Positions 1-8,828 are shown, counted from the stretch's first letter. The stretch is 36,967 nt of DNA from Desulfotomaculaceae bacterium (GCA_028709235.1 JAQVXL010000018.1:1-36967), one strand, 5' to 3'. Numbers and translations are program-made. The notes: generated by a model from the sequence alone, not told the origin.

Positions 1-2
1 AT

Positions 3-146
3 ACTCTGATCATCACCCTTGATCAAAAACTGGGCAGCGATGATACTTTTGAAGTAACTATCAGGTCCGGTTGCCTGAAAGATGAAGATTCCGGAGAAGA
101 TTTTGCCGGGCTGGCCGGGAAAGACTGGCGTTTTATCACTGATTAA
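3..146 (+). CDS. C-terminal end of Ig-like domain surface protein (partial)
   Basis: An open frame enters from the left edge and stops at a TAA at 144-146, giving 47 residues. The fragment has the alternating hydrophobic/charged pattern of a bacterial Ig-like (SbsA_Ig/Big_5) domain and ends in DWRFIT-D, close to the usual W-x-F-x-T closing strand of that fold. This suggests the end of a large secreted or S-layer-associated protein, but start and overall architecture lie outside the window. It is followed by two terminator-like hairpins. The Ig-like call rests on a short stretch and is tentative. Confidence 0.5.
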   Translation, partial: TLIITLDQKLGSDDTFEVTIRSGCLKDEDSGEDFAGLAGKDWRFITD

Positions 147-162
147 GACGTCAATACAGCCA

Positions 163-191
163 ATGCCAGTGCAGCACCGGCATCAGTTTTT
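163..191 (+). terminator. Terminator-like hairpin after the partial surface protein
   Basis: A stem at 163-183 (ATGCC...GGCAT with one internal A/C mismatch and further GTG/CAC pairing, loop CAG) is followed by CAGTTTTTC. It lies 17 bp after the stop of the partial gene. Confidence 0.5.
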
Positions 192-235
192 CAATTGATT
201 AATAAGTTTAGAGCCAGGTCCCACCCTAGTTAGGT

Positions 236-269
236 GAGACAGGAGTTTTCTCTTGTCTCCCTTTTTTTT
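236..269 (+). terminator. Strong rho-independent terminator
   Basis: A 10-bp stem (236-245 with 250-259, one G-T wobble) closes a TTTT loop and is followed by CC and eight T residues at 262-269. It insulates the upstream surface-protein gene from the division block. Confidence 0.75.
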
Positions 270-288
270 GACCTTTGAAGATCCAATT

Positions 289-348
289 CCAATCGGGATA
301 TTCCTCGACCCCAAAGATAATCTCCAAAAAGAGGAGTGTCCCCATTCC
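289..348 (-). repeat. REP-like palindromic repeat, copy A (diverged)
   Basis: Read on the minus strand it starts GGAATGGGGACAC, contains a central loop with GGAGAT and ends in a CCCGATTGG-like tail. It matches the copies at 5096-5156, 12855-12918 and 24226-24288, but is the most diverged: the second arm carries ATATCCC instead of ATGTCCCC. Confidence 0.7.
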
Positions 349-457
349 ATTTAAAAAATATTTTTTGAAAGGAGGAATTGTTATTCTTATGTAGAAGATT
401 TGTAATTACTTTGTACACATTTTGTAGCTGTGAAAGTAAAGGCAGGAGTCGGCGGTT

Positions 458-688
458 ATGAAGATCGAAATAAGGGGCGCCGAAAGGCTGAGTTTCCGCG
501 AACGGCAGGTCGTGGCACTAAAAGAAATGGGTTATTCGACAGACCGGATCGCCAAACAGCTGGGTATAAGCCCCAGCACTGTATCAACTCTATATAACCG
601 CGCCAGGACCAAGGGCTATGAGGTCGTCATCATCATACCGGGCCAGAATCTAGCACTATTTGGTGTCGATGAGGAAGAGGAGGATTAA
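458..688 (+). CDS. Small HTH DNA-binding protein (sigma-70 region 4/LuxR-like)
   Basis: This 76-residue protein is almost entirely one helix-turn-helix unit. Residues about 10-50 read FRERQVVALKEMGYSTDRIAKQ and LGISPSTVSTLYNRAR, the pattern of sigma-70 region 4 or LuxR/Tfx-type HTHs, followed by a short hydrophobic segment (VVIIIPG) and an acidic tail (DEEEED). The start is ATG with GGCAGGAG upstream. It ends 3 bp before the divIC-like start, so the two are probably cotranscribed. The family suggests a transcriptional regulator; the target is unknown. It occupies the place where Bacillus has yabP/yabQ just ahead of divIC. Confidence 0.75.
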   Translation: MKIEIRGAERLSFRERQVVALKEMGYSTDRIAKQLGISPSTVSTLYNRARTKGYEVVIIIPGQNLALFGVDEEEED

Positions 689-691
689 AGC

Positions 692-1108
692 TTGAGACAG
701 TCGATGAGGAATGAGGAAGCTTTTTATTGCCACCAGGAACAAACCGAACCCCCCAAAAGAACCCGGCCCAGGAAGTCCTTCAATATTTCCAGAAGCAGGC
801 TTCCCGCCGTGGTGCTGTCACTTCTTTTAGTATACCTGGTTATATCCTTTTGCACCCAGTTCAGCAAGCTTTCCAGCATGCAGAGAGATGTACAGAATAT
901 CCAACTGCAAGTGCAGGAAATGCAGCAAAGAAACACCACCCTGCGTGAAGAACTGCGCCTGGCGCAGAGTGACGCTTACATCGAAAAGACTGCCAGGGAG
1001 AAAATTGGTCTGGTCAAGCCGGGGGAAACCAGGATTGTTACAGTAGTATCGGGAAACGATTCCCTGGCCCTGGAAGTGCCTGAAGAGCAATATAATATAG
1101 CTGATTAA
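692..1108 (+). CDS. divIC: Septum formation initiator, FtsB/DivIC-like
   Basis: A 138-residue bitopic membrane protein. It has a basic cytoplasmic N-terminus (about 1-36), one transmembrane helix (about 37-55, PAVVLSLLLVYLVISF), then an extracellular coiled coil (about 58-95) and the conserved AREKIGLVKPGE motif of the FtsB/DivIC family. Such proteins link FtsL and FtsQ/DivIB in the divisome. The start is TTG at 692, preceded by GAAGAGGAGG. Neighbours (yabR-like, spoIIE, tilS, ftsH downstream) match the Bacillus-type divIC region, which supports the symbol. The N-terminus is longer than in Bacillus DivIC. Confidence 0.85.
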   Translation: MRQSMRNEEAFYCHQEQTEPPKRTRPRKSFNISRSRLPAVVLSLLLVYLVISFCTQFSKLSSMQRDVQNIQLQVQEMQQRNTTLREELRLAQSDAYIEKTAREKIGLVKPGETRIVTVVSGNDSLALEVPEEQYNIAD

Positions 1109-1134
1109 AGTTAAAGGGAAAACCCAGTTGAACC

Positions 1135-1164
1135 TTGACACTCTCCTGTTGGTTCGCATATAAT
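1135..1164 (+). promoter_or_regulatory. Sigma-A promoter for the yabR-like gene
   Basis: TTGACA (1135-1140) and TATAAT (1159-1164), both perfect consensus, are separated by 18 bp and lie 33 bp upstream of the TTG start at 1198. Confidence 0.85.
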
Positions 1165-1197
1165 TACAGTAGGCTTGGAAGATTTTAAGGGGGAATT

Positions 1198-1590
1198 TTG
1201 TCAGTCATGCCGATTGAGGTGGGGAGCGTCTTAAACGGCGTTGTTGCCGGGATTACGAATTTCGGTGCATTTATTGAGTTGCCTGGCGGAGTAACTGGCC
1301 TTGTTCATATTTCGGAAATAGCTTCGGTATATGTCAAGGACGTCAATGATTTTCTGAAGGCTAACGATAAAGTTAAGGTAAAGGTGATCTCGATAGATCC
1401 GAAGGGCAAGATCGGGCTTTCCATGAAGCAGGCAAATCCTCCCGCACATGCTTCCAGGAAGAGATTTCAGCCTTCCTTTGAAGAGAGACTGGCCAAATTT
1501 ATGAAGGAAAGTGATGAGCGCCAGCAGGTTTTGAAGAAAAACACAGAATCAAAAAGGGGCGGGCGCGGCTTTGGAAAGAAAACGGAATAG
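1198..1590 (+). CDS. yabR: S1-domain RNA-binding protein, YabR-like
   Basis: A 130-residue protein with a single S1 (OB-fold) RNA-binding domain at residues about 5-76: GSVLNGVVAGITNFGAFIEL, then GLVHISEIA and KVKVISIDPKGKIGLSMKQA. A basic, low-complexity tail (about 80-130) ends in KRGGRGFGKK. The start is taken as TTG at 1198 behind TAAGGGGGA; an ATG at 1207 is an alternative. It has its own consensus promoter. The place between divIC and spoIIE is the same as yabR in Bacillus. S1 proteins of this type bind RNA or polysomes; the specific role here is not evident. Confidence 0.88.
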   Translation: MSVMPIEVGSVLNGVVAGITNFGAFIELPGGVTGLVHISEIASVYVKDVNDFLKANDKVKVKVISIDPKGKIGLSMKQANPPAHASRKRFQPSFEERLAKFMKESDERQQVLKKNTESKRGGRGFGKKTE

Positions 1591-1650
1591 AAAAAATGCA
1601 AGGCAATTCTTAACCGGATTGCTTTTATTGTTTTATGGGGTGAAAATCTT

Positions 1651-2532
1651 GTGAAGCGCGTTGCTTCTATTGACATAGGAACAAATTCCACCAGGTTTCT
1701 GGTCGCTGAATATGACGGTGCGCATTTAAACAGGATCGAGACCGGCCAGATCACTACCCGTCTGGGCAAGCGTATGGCTGGCGGAAAACTGCTGCCGGAA
1801 ACTATGCTGAGTACCGCTGACGCGGTGGGCCTGTTTTATCAAAAAGCCCTGGACCTGGGCGCCGGGGCCGTGACAGCCGCGGCCACCAGTGCTGTGCGGG
1901 ACGCTTCCAATCAAGCAGATTTTCTGGAGATGATTGAGCAAAGGACAGGTTTGCCGGTAAGGGTGCTCAGCGGTGAGGAAGAGGCGGCTTTAAGCTGGCG
2001 GGGCGTGCTTTCCGGCCTGCCGGTCGGGCCCTGCGCAACCCTGGTCATCGATATTGGCGGTGGCAGCACTGAATTCATCTGGATGCGGGGCGCCCGGCTG
2101 CGCCTGGTCAGTGTAAACGCTGGAGCGGTACGGCTTACCGCGGCTGGCGCGGGTGAGGCGGTGACCTATAAGATCCTGCGGCCGGCCCTGGAGGAAGTGC
2201 AGCGGTGCGCGCCGGCAGGCCTGGTCGGGGTGGGCGGCACAATAACGGCCCTGGCCGCCATAGATCAGCAGTTGGCCCTTTATGACCCGGACCGGGTGCA
2301 TGGTTATAACCTGAGCCTGCTGAGCGTGCAGCGAATCCTGAAGATGCTGCAGAATCTGGAAGTTGAGGAGCGCAGAAAAATGCCGGGACTCCAGCCGGCC
2401 CGGGCGGATATAATTGTGGCGGGCGTGGATATTGCCAGGATCATCATGGAAAACCTGGGCCTGGAGAGTATGCTTGTCAGTGAATGTGACATTCTTTACG
2501 GTTTAGCGCTAACAGAAGTCGAAAGAAAGTAA
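1651..2532 (+). CDS. ppx: Exopolyphosphatase / guanosine pentaphosphate phosphatase
   Basis: A 293-residue Ppx/GppA family protein of the short, two-lobed actin-like type. ATPase-fold signatures are visible: ASIDIGTNSTRFLV at the N-terminus, AVRDA near residue 81, SGEEEA near 107-112, the phosphate-binding DIGGGSTEF at about 134-142, and VGVGGTITAL near 197. The family hydrolyses terminal phosphate of inorganic polyphosphate and/or pppGpp; which substrate is used cannot be told from sequence. It lacks the HD domain of longer Ppx enzymes. GTG start at 1651 behind ATGGGGTG. It ends 83 bp before spoIIE, which has its own promoter-like signal. Confidence 0.9.
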   Translation: MKRVASIDIGTNSTRFLVAEYDGAHLNRIETGQITTRLGKRMAGGKLLPETMLSTADAVGLFYQKALDLGAGAVTAAATSAVRDASNQADFLEMIEQRTGLPVRVLSGEEEAALSWRGVLSGLPVGPCATLVIDIGGGSTEFIWMRGARLRLVSVNAGAVRLTAAGAGEAVTYKILRPALEEVQRCAPAGLVGVGGTITALAAIDQQLALYDPDRVHGYNLSLLSVQRILKMLQNLEVEERRKMPGLQPARADIIVAGVDIARIIMENLGLESMLVSECDILYGLALTEVERK

Positions 2533-2550
2533 TTAATAAACTACCTAAGA

Positions 2551-2582
2551 TGACAAAAATTTCCACCCGTTTATACTATAAT
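2551..2582 (+). promoter_or_regulatory. Candidate Spo0A-type promoter of spoIIE
   Basis: A good -10 (TATAAT, 2577-2582) has no sigma-A -35 at 17 bp. TGACAAA (2551-2557), whose reverse complement matches the 0A-box core TTTGTC, lies 20 bp upstream. In Bacillus, spoIIE and spoIIG promoters also have over-long spacers and 0A boxes. A single box was seen; the assignment is tentative. Confidence 0.4.
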
Positions 2583-2615
2583 GTTATTGAAGAAAAAGTA
2601 TAGGCGGGTGATCTA

Positions 2616-5075
2616 TTGTTTGAGAATCCGGAGATCTATCCATATCACCGGACGAAGCAGGAAAAGAAGAAGATCCGGCGCCGGGCTGTTATAAACAATG
2701 TTAGAAAGCGTATTCCCCAGATAAGGGAAAAAGCGGTAGAAATCGCCACCCCTGAAGCGCTGGCGCTGGCCGGCGCGGGTTTTTTTCTGGGGCGGGCGGT
2801 TTTGCTGGGCGAACTGTCGCCCTTTGGTACGGCGTTAGCGGCAGCAGCGATCAGGGTTTGCGGCCGCAGCGGGTTCCTGGCGGTACCGGCCGTAATCCTC
2901 GGCCTGGTTACCGTAAGCCGGGGCCTGCCGCTGGCCGGTTCGATTATTACCGTTCTCTGCCTCTGGTTCTTGATCAGATCAATACCCCTAGATATCAAGA
3001 GGCCCTGGCTGGTGCTGCCGTTACTGGTGCTGGCAGTGACTGTTGTTGTAAAAACTTCATTTATTGCTTTTAATTCACCCTCTTCCTACGATTATTTCAG
3101 TATATTGTTTGAAGGGGTGTTTGCCGCGATACTGACTCCGGTAATGGTCCTCGGTATTGAAGCAGTCAAACGGAAGCCGGACAGTACGCAGCCTTTGTCC
3201 GGGGAAGAAATATTTTGCATATTGCTTATATGCGGCGGGATCATTGCCGGGACAGGCGAAATAGGGTATGCGGCGGTAAGCTTAAAGGGAATTCTGAGCA
3301 AGTTTACTATTTTACTGGTGGCGGTTATCGGCGGCGCCGGGGCGGGCGCCGCGGCCGGCGCGATCATGGGAACTATTCCCGGCCTGACTTATGTGACCGG
3401 ACCGGTTATGGTGGGCGCTTATGCCTTTGCCGGTTTACTGGGCGGTGTGTGTAAGAGTTTCGGCAAAGTAGGTGTGGCCACAGGATTTCTCCTGGGAAAT
3501 ATTATTCTTACCGTATATATCAACGATTATGGAAATATGGTGGCAATCCTGCTGGAAACCGGTATCGCCACGCTGCTTTTTATGCTGGTGCCCATGTTTT
3601 TCATAGCGGATTTTCGATCTACTCTAGGCCTGGAAAAGGATCACCCTGAGAAGCACCCGGCAGATGGTTATTACAAGGAAATATTTAAGGAACGGATCAC
3701 CAGCTGGGCCAGGATCTTCAATGAGCTCTCCAGGACTTTTGAACAGGTATCGTCTACCGCCGGCCAGAGCTGGGAGGAACAGAACCTGCAAAAGATGCTG
3801 AGCCTGGTGAGCGAAAAGGTCTGCAGCAGTTGTTCTTTTTACAGTACCTGCTGGGAAAGGGAGTTTTACAAGACTTACCAGGGTTTGATTGATATGCTGA
3901 CCCGGTTGGAACTGTTCGGACTGGTCACGCCTGACGGTTTACCCGAAGATATTAAGAGGCGCTGCACCCGGACCAAAGAGCTGGCCATCACTGTCAGCTG
4001 CCTCTACGAAACCTACAACGTGAACCGGTACTGGTCCCGCCGCCTGCTGGAAAGTAGGCAGATCGTTTCTGAACAGCTCCGGGGCGTCTCCGGGGTTATT
4101 AACAGCCTGCCGGCGGAGCTGGAGTTTGAGGCTGGGGCCGGGGATTTAGAGCCTAACCTGCGCCGGAAACTAAAAGAGGCCGGCGCGCCGGTGGACAACC
4201 TGTCAATTTACCGCTTGGAGGGCAAAGGGAGCGAGGTGTCCATTACCAGGCAGCCATGCGGCGGCGCTATGTGCTGCAAGGATATTATTATGCCCGTGCT
4301 GACCAGGGCTCTGAACCAGCCTCTTTACTGCGCTGCTTCCATCTGTACCGCCAGGGTGGGTGATACTTCTTGTCACTTGAGATTTTACCCGGATCTAAAT
4401 TACCGGCTTTCATTGGGTGTGGCCGGCATAGGCCGGAATGGGAGCATTGTTTCCGGGGACAGTTACGCTTTTATCCACCTCAAGGGCGGGCGTTTCGTCC
4501 TGGCCCTGAGCGATGGCATGGGCAGCGGCCCGCGGGCGGCCCTGGAAAGCGGTACAACTTTATCGCTGTTGCGGTACCTGCTTGAATCAGGTTTCGGCCA
4601 GGACCTGGCGATAAAAACGATCAATTCAATTCTGGTTTTGCGCTCGCCCGGAGAGAGTTTTGCCACGGTAGATATGGCTGTGATGAACCTGGGCAATGGA
4701 CAGGCTGATTTTGTTAAAATCGGCGCAGTTTCCACATTTTTTGTCCGGGGCGGGCAGGTGGAACTAATTAAAGCAAGCTCCTTGCCGGTAGGTATCGTAG
4801 ACGATATAGAAGTGTCTACTGTCAGCAGGGTTTTAGAGCCGGGGGACCTGCTGGTAATGGTCACCGACGGTGTTCTGGACTCCTATAAGGGAGAGGGTGA
4901 CCGGGAAGAATGGTTGGCCGGGATTTTGTCTGACGTGACGGATATGCAGCCCCAGGAGGTAGCGGATCTGTTCTTAAAGCTGGCCCAGACCGGGGCTGGA
5001 GGAACTGGTCGGGCCCCCGACGACATGACTGTTTTAGTAGCAAGAGTGGGAAAACAGAGATACTTAAAGTATTAA
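2616..5075 (+). CDS. spoIIE: Stage II sporulation protein E (membrane PP2C phosphatase)
   Basis: An 819-residue protein with the full SpoIIE architecture. A cytoplasmic N-tail is followed by about ten hydrophobic segments (about residues 50-335), a central regulatory/FtsZ-interacting region with several Cys residues (CSSCSFYSTCW, about 402-412), and a C-terminal PP2C domain (about 590-815). The phosphatase shows the metal-binding LSDGMGSGPRAA (Asp about 633), VTDGVLDS (about 750) and APDDMTVLV. The family dephosphorylates SpoIIAA-P to activate sigma-F in the forespore and acts at the polar septum. TTG start at 2616 behind AGGCGGGTG. It implies a sporulating host. It sits between ppx and tilS. 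Confidence 0.97.
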   Translation: MFENPEIYPYHRTKQEKKKIRRRAVINNVRKRIPQIREKAVEIATPEALALAGAGFFLGRAVLLGELSPFGTALAAAAIRVCGRSGFLAVPAVILGLVTVSRGLPLAGSIITVLCLWFLIRSIPLDIKRPWLVLPLLVLAVTVVVKTSFIAFNSPSSYDYFSILFEGVFAAILTPVMVLGIEAVKRKPDSTQPLSGEEIFCILLICGGIIAGTGEIGYAAVSLKGILSKFTILLVAVIGGAGAGAAAGAIMGTIPGLTYVTGPVMVGAYAFAGLLGGVCKSFGKVGVATGFLLGNIILTVYINDYGNMVAILLETGIATLLFMLVPMFFIADFRSTLGLEKDHPEKHPADGYYKEIFKERITSWARIFNELSRTFEQVSSTAGQSWEEQNLQKMLSLVSEKVCSSCSFYSTCWEREFYKTYQGLIDMLTRLELFGLVTPDGLPEDIKRRCTRTKELAITVSCLYETYNVNRYWSRRLLESRQIVSEQLRGVSGVINSLPAELEFEAGAGDLEPNLRRKLKEAGAPVDNLSIYRLEGKGSEVSITRQPCGGAMCCKDIIMPVLTRALNQPLYCAASICTARVGDTSCHLRFYPDLNYRLSLGVAGIGRNGSIVSGDSYAFIHLKGGRFVLALSDGMGSGPRAALESGTTLSLLRYLLESGFGQDLAIKTINSILVLRSPGESFATVDMAVMNLGNGQADFVKIGAVSTFFVRGGQVELIKASSLPVGIVDDIEVSTVSRVLEPGDLLVMVTDGVLDSYKGEGDREEWLAGILSDVTDMQPQEVADLFLKLAQTGAGGTGRAPDDMTVLVARVGKQRYLKY

Positions 5076-5079
5076 TTCT

Positions 5080-5156
5080 TGGGGACATATTAACTCCAAT
5101 CGGGGACATACCTCGGCATCAAAGCCAATCCCCAAACAGAGGTGTGTCCCCATTCC
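5080..5156 (-). repeat. REP-like palindromic repeat, copy B with partial duplication
   Basis: The core at 5096-5156, on the minus strand, begins GGAATGGGGACACACCTC and ends GAGGTATGTCCCCGATTGG. The two arms form a 13-bp stem with one C/A mismatch around a loop containing TTTGGGGATTGG. An extra half-arm (GGGGACATA...CTCCAAT) at 5080-5100 shows local duplication. It is nearly identical to copy D at 24226-24288. Confidence 0.85.
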
Positions 5157-5162
5157 TATTTC

Positions 5163-5219
5163 TGAGTAACTTAAGCATATACAAGCATCGTCAGAGCAAC
5201 TCAAACATATAAAAGCATC
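5163..5219 (+). repeat. Two tandem copies of a 27-29 bp repeat next to copy B
   Basis: 5163-5189 and 5191-5219 are related units (TGAGTAACTTAAGCATATAC... and CAGAGCAACTCAAACATATA..., both ending AAGCATC). The second unit recurs in inverted orientation at 12822-12850, beside copy C, with 28 of 29 bases identical. The unit therefore travels with the palindromic repeat. The rest of 5220-5408 is AT-rich and shows no gene. Confidence 0.75.
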
Positions 5220-5435
5220 AAATGAAAAGGTGCCCCCTTTCTTTTTTCTTTTCCCCCTATATTTTAAGGCGTTTTTATGATACTAATGGAGATGTTAATA
5301 AGCCGGCATATAGAGATAAGTACGATATATAATAAAAATGTCAGGTTTTTTGCAGAATGCGGCTAATTTTATTGGTATATTAATGAAATACAGCAGGAAA
5401 AGGTCCTGGTGGTGTGGAATAACGAGGTGTTAATC

Positions 5436-6869
5436 ATGGGCAAGATAAATCTGATTGAGAAAGTTAGGGATTATATATCGCGCCATCGCATGGTGGAGCG
5501 CGGCGATAAGATTTTGGCGGCTGTATCCGGCGGCCCGGATTCAATAGCGCTCCTGCATATTTTATATCTCTTAAAAGATGAGCTGGGCATATCCCTGCAC
5601 GTGGCCCATTTGAACCACATGTTTCGCGGGGAAGAGTCGGAAGCGGACGCTTTTTTTGTGGCCGAAACCGCCCGGCGTTACGGCCTGCCTGTTACGGTGG
5701 AATCTGTTGATGTCCCGTTATACCGGAAGCGACGCCGACTGTCCAACCAGGTAGCCGCCCGGGAAGTCCGCTACAAATTTCTTCTTGATTGTGCGGGCCA
5801 GGTAGGGGCGTCCAGAGTGGCTCTGGCCCACCAGGCAGATGATCAGGCCGAGACGATCCTGATTAATTTTTTAAGAGGGGCAGGTACGGGGGGACTGAAA
5901 GGAATCCTGCCTGTCCGTGACGGGTTTTTTATTAGGCCTCTTTTAAATGTGCGGCGTTCTGAGATCGAAAGTTTCTGCAGCGAGATGGACCTGGCCTTCC
6001 GGCAGGACTCCTCCAATTTAAAGCCTGTATACACCAGAAACAAGATCAGGTTAAGGCTGGCGCCGCTGCTGGAAAAAGAATATAACCCGGAGCTGGTCCC
6101 GGCCCTGTTGAGGCTTGGCGAAATATGCCGGGCAGAAGACAGCTATCTTGATCAAATGGCGGCAAAAGCATTTCAGGAAGCGCTTCTGGCAGCATACACC
6201 GGGTATGTTTCATTAAGCCTGGAGCAGCTTGTTGAGACCCCGCTGGCGCTAAGGCGCAGGGTATTGCGCCGGGCCTGGCAAGCTGTAACCGCGTCCGGCG
6301 CCTCGGGCAGTTTAGATTTTCAACATGCTGAGGCAGCGCTCAATCTGATTAACAGCGGGACCACCGGTTCACAGGCGGTCCTGCCCGGTCATGTAGTTGC
6401 CGTCAGGACCTATGGGGCCCTGGAACTGAAGGCGGCGCCGGTGAGAGAGGACGTGCCGGGCTACATATATCAATTGCAGGTGCCGGGTACAACCTATATT
6501 CCGGAGATCGACATCTCCGTTGACACGGCGCTGCACCGCGCCAGGTCGGATTGCAACCCACGAAAACTGCCGCGGAGCGAAGCTTTGCTGGACTTTGAGC
6601 AGCTGCCGCCCGACCTATTTGTGAGGCGCCGTCTGGCCGGTGATGTTTTTCGTCCTTACGGCCAGTCATCTGAGTTAAAATTAAAGGATTTTTTCATCAA
6701 GCAAAAAATTCCCCGTGAAGAAAGAGACCGCATCCCACTGGTATGCACGCCCCAGGAAATTATCTGGGTAGGCGGGGTCAGGCCCGGTGAAAAGTGGAAA
6801 ATAGGCGGCAGTACTAAAAAAATGCTGCATTTGAAACTAAACCGTGGCAAATCAAGCTTTTTATTGTAA
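5436..6869 (+). CDS. tilS: tRNA(Ile)-lysidine synthase
   Basis: A PP-loop ATPase that converts the CAU anticodon wobble C of tRNA-Ile2 to lysidine, an essential step for reading AUA. The P-loop SGGPDS is at residues 31-36, followed by the TilS pattern HLNHMFRGEESEAD, HQADDQAETILINFLRGAG and RPLL. The C-terminal substrate-binding domain (DVFRPYGQSSELKLKDFF...GGVRPGEKW) is present, giving 477 residues, a normal length. ATG at 5436 is chosen because GAGGTG lies 6 bp upstream; the frame stays open to a GTG at 5409. The hpt gene that often follows tilS is absent; ftsH follows directly. Confidence 0.95.
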   Translation: MGKINLIEKVRDYISRHRMVERGDKILAAVSGGPDSIALLHILYLLKDELGISLHVAHLNHMFRGEESEADAFFVAETARRYGLPVTVESVDVPLYRKRRRLSNQVAAREVRYKFLLDCAGQVGASRVALAHQADDQAETILINFLRGAGTGGLKGILPVRDGFFIRPLLNVRRSEIESFCSEMDLAFRQDSSNLKPVYTRNKIRLRLAPLLEKEYNPELVPALLRLGEICRAEDSYLDQMAAKAFQEALLAAYTGYVSLSLEQLVETPLALRRRVLRRAWQAVTASGASGSLDFQHAEAALNLINSGTTGSQAVLPGHVVAVRTYGALELKAAPVREDVPGYIYQLQVPGTTYIPEIDISVDTALHRARSDCNPRKLPRSEALLDFEQLPPDLFVRRRLAGDVFRPYGQSSELKLKDFFIKQKIPREERDRIPLVCTPQEIIWVGGVRPGEKWKIGGSTKKMLHLKLNRGKSSFLL

Positions 6870-6892
6870 CAAGAGCCGAAATATGATAAAAT
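6864..6892 (+). promoter_or_regulatory. Candidate promoter of ftsH
   Basis: TTGTAA (6864-6869), 17-bp spacer, TAAAAT (6887-6892); it overlaps the end of tilS and lies about 40 bp before the ftsH GTG. Confidence 0.5.
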
Positions 6893-6933
6893 AGCAGTTA
6901 TGATTCATTGCATTTTTTAGGAGGGGTGGCCTA

Positions 6934-8763
6934 GTGAACAAGGTAATAAAGAACCTCAGCATCTATTTGCTGATAGTTCTGGTTATTATCGCCTTGCTTA
7001 AATATACGACGCCCACAGCGACTTTGCCTGAACAGATCAATTACAGTAAGTTCTTCGATGATGTGAACCAGGGACAGGTAAAGTCGGTTCTGATCCAGTC
7101 GGACGGCGAGACCAACTCCATATCGGGTGAAAAGATTGACGGTACACAATTTGAAACCAAGGGGCCTGCGGAGGATACCTCCCTGTACAATCTTTTAAGA
7201 GAAAAGAAGGTGGATTGGACCAGTGAGCCGCCTCCCCGGCCCGGATGGTGGGCCAGTCTCCTTACAACCTTGCTGCCCATCCTCCTGCTGGTGTTCCTGT
7301 TCTTTTTCCTGATGCAGCAGACCCAGGGCGGGGGCAACCGGGTCATGTCCTTCGGCAAGAGCCGGGCCAGGCTGCAAACCGACGATAAGAAGAAGGTAAC
7401 CTTCGCCGATGTGGCCGGGGCCGATGAGGTTAAAGAAGAGCTGGAGGAGATTGTTGAATTTCTGAAAAACCCCAAAAAGTTTCAGGAATTGGGCGCCAAG
7501 ATACCCCGGGGTGTGCTTCTTTTCGGGGCTCCCGGCACGGGCAAGACCCTGTTGGCCAGGGCCGTGGCAGGTGAAGCGGGAGTGCCGTTTTTCAGCATCA
7601 GCGGTTCTGATTTTGTGGAAATGTTTGTGGGTGTGGGTGCTTCCAGGGTGCGCGACCTCTTTGAACAGGCCAAGAAGAACGCCCCCTGCATTGTTTTTGT
7701 GGATGAAATTGACGCGGTGGGCCGTCAGCGCGGCGCGGGTCTTGGCGGCGGACACGACGAGCGTGAGCAAACGCTCAACCAGCTTCTGGTGGAAATGGAC
7801 GGCTTCGCGCCCAACGAAGGCATTATTATCCTGGCGGCTACTAACCGGCCGGATATTCTAGACCCGGCCCTGCTGAGACCGGGGCGTTTTGACCGGCAGG
7901 TGGTGGTAGACTCGCCGGATGTCAACGGGCGCAAAGAAATCCTTAAAGTTCACATGCGCGGCAAGCCCGTTGAAGAAGAAGTCAACCTGGAAGTGTTGGC
8001 CCGCCGGACACCGGGTTTCACCGGAGCTGACCTGGCCAACCTGACCAATGAAGCGGCGCTTTTAGCCGCCAGGCAGAACCGGAAAAAGATCACTATGGCT
8101 GATTTGGAGAATTCCATTGAGCGGGTAATAGCCGGGCCGGAAAAGAAATCAAAAGTAATCAGCGAGCAGGAAAAGTGGCTGGTCTGCTATCATGAAAGCG
8201 GTCACGCCGTGGTCGGATTTTTACTGCCGAACACTGATCCGGTGCATAAGGTTTCGATTATCCCCAGAGGCCGGGCGGGCGGCTACACCCTGCTGTTGCC
8301 CAAGGAGGATCGTTATTACGCCACCAAGTCCCAGCTCCTTGACCAGGTGACTATGCTGCTGGCCGGGCGGGTTTCCGAAGAATTGGTTTTAAAAGAAATC
8401 AGCACCGGGGCCCAAAATGACCTGGAGCGTTCAACCGATATGGTCAGAAAGATGGTCATGGAATTTGGTATGAGCGACCTGGGACCGATGACTTACGGGC
8501 GCAAGACTGATACGCCTTTCCTGGGCAGGGATCTGGCCAGGGACCGGAATTATAGTGAAGAAGTGGCCAACGCTATTGATATTGAGGTGCGGCAGACGAT
8601 AGACCGCTCTTATAAACAGGCCAAGGAACTTCTGGAAAAACACATTGAGACACTTCACCTGGTGGCCAAGACGCTGTTTGCGAAAGAGACAATTGAGGCA
8701 GTTGAGTTTGCGGAATTGATGAAGCAGGCCGGTGAGGGAGAGCGGACGAACGGGGTAGTATAG
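6934..8763 (+). CDS. ftsH: ATP-dependent zinc metalloprotease FtsH
   Basis: A 609-residue membrane-anchored AAA+ protease that degrades misfolded and regulatory membrane proteins. Two transmembrane segments (about 7-24 and 105-125) flank a short extracytoplasmic domain. The AAA module has Walker A GAPGTGKT at 198-205, Walker B IVFVDEID, the pore motif FVG and the second region of homology ([20 protein letters not shown]). The M41 zinc site HESGH is at 420-424. GTG start behind AGGAGGGG. An intrinsic terminator lies 9 bp after the stop. Standard length for the family; no anomaly seen. Confidence 0.98.
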   Translation: MNKVIKNLSIYLLIVLVIIALLKYTTPTATLPEQINYSKFFDDVNQGQVKSVLIQSDGETNSISGEKIDGTQFETKGPAEDTSLYNLLREKKVDWTSEPPPRPGWWASLLTTLLPILLLVFLFFFLMQQTQGGGNRVMSFGKSRARLQTDDKKKVTFADVAGADEVKEELEEIVEFLKNPKKFQELGAKIPRGVLLFGAPGTGKTLLARAVAGEAGVPFFSISGSDFVEMFVGVGASRVRDLFEQAKKNAPCIVFVDEIDAVGRQRGAGLGGGHDEREQTLNQLLVEMDGFAPNEGIIILAATNRPDILDPALLRPGRFDRQVVVDSPDVNGRKEILKVHMRGKPVEEEVNLEVLARRTPGFTGADLANLTNEAALLAARQNRKKITMADLENSIERVIAGPEKKSKVISEQEKWLVCYHESGHAVVGFLLPNTDPVHKVSIIPRGRAGGYTLLLPKEDRYYATKSQLLDQVTMLLAGRVSEELVLKEISTGAQNDLERSTDMVRKMVMEFGMSDLGPMTYGRKTDTPFLGRDLARDRNYSEEVANAIDIEVRQTIDRSYKQAKELLEKHIETLHLVAKTLFAKETIEAVEFAELMKQAGEGERTNGVV

Positions 8764-8772
8764 TTTATCAAA

Positions 8773-8799
8773 CCCGCAGCCTTTAGCTGCGGGTTTTTT
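8773..8799 (+). terminator. Intrinsic terminator after ftsH
   Basis: A perfect 8-bp GC-rich stem (CCCGCAGC 8773-8780, GCTGCGGG 8786-8793) with loop CTTTA and six T residues. Confidence 0.9.
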
Positions 8800-8828
8800 C
8801 CTAAAAATAATAACAGTGGAGGTTAATA

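Noticed and set aside
230-418. 62-residue minus-strand open frame
   Set aside because: It translates the REP-like repeat and the terminator; no ribosome binding site and no protein-like conservation.
2041-8000. Long antisense open frames opposite ppx, ftsH, fhs and nadB
   Set aside because: They are shadow frames of GC-rich coding sequence with no ribosome binding sites or recognisable domains.
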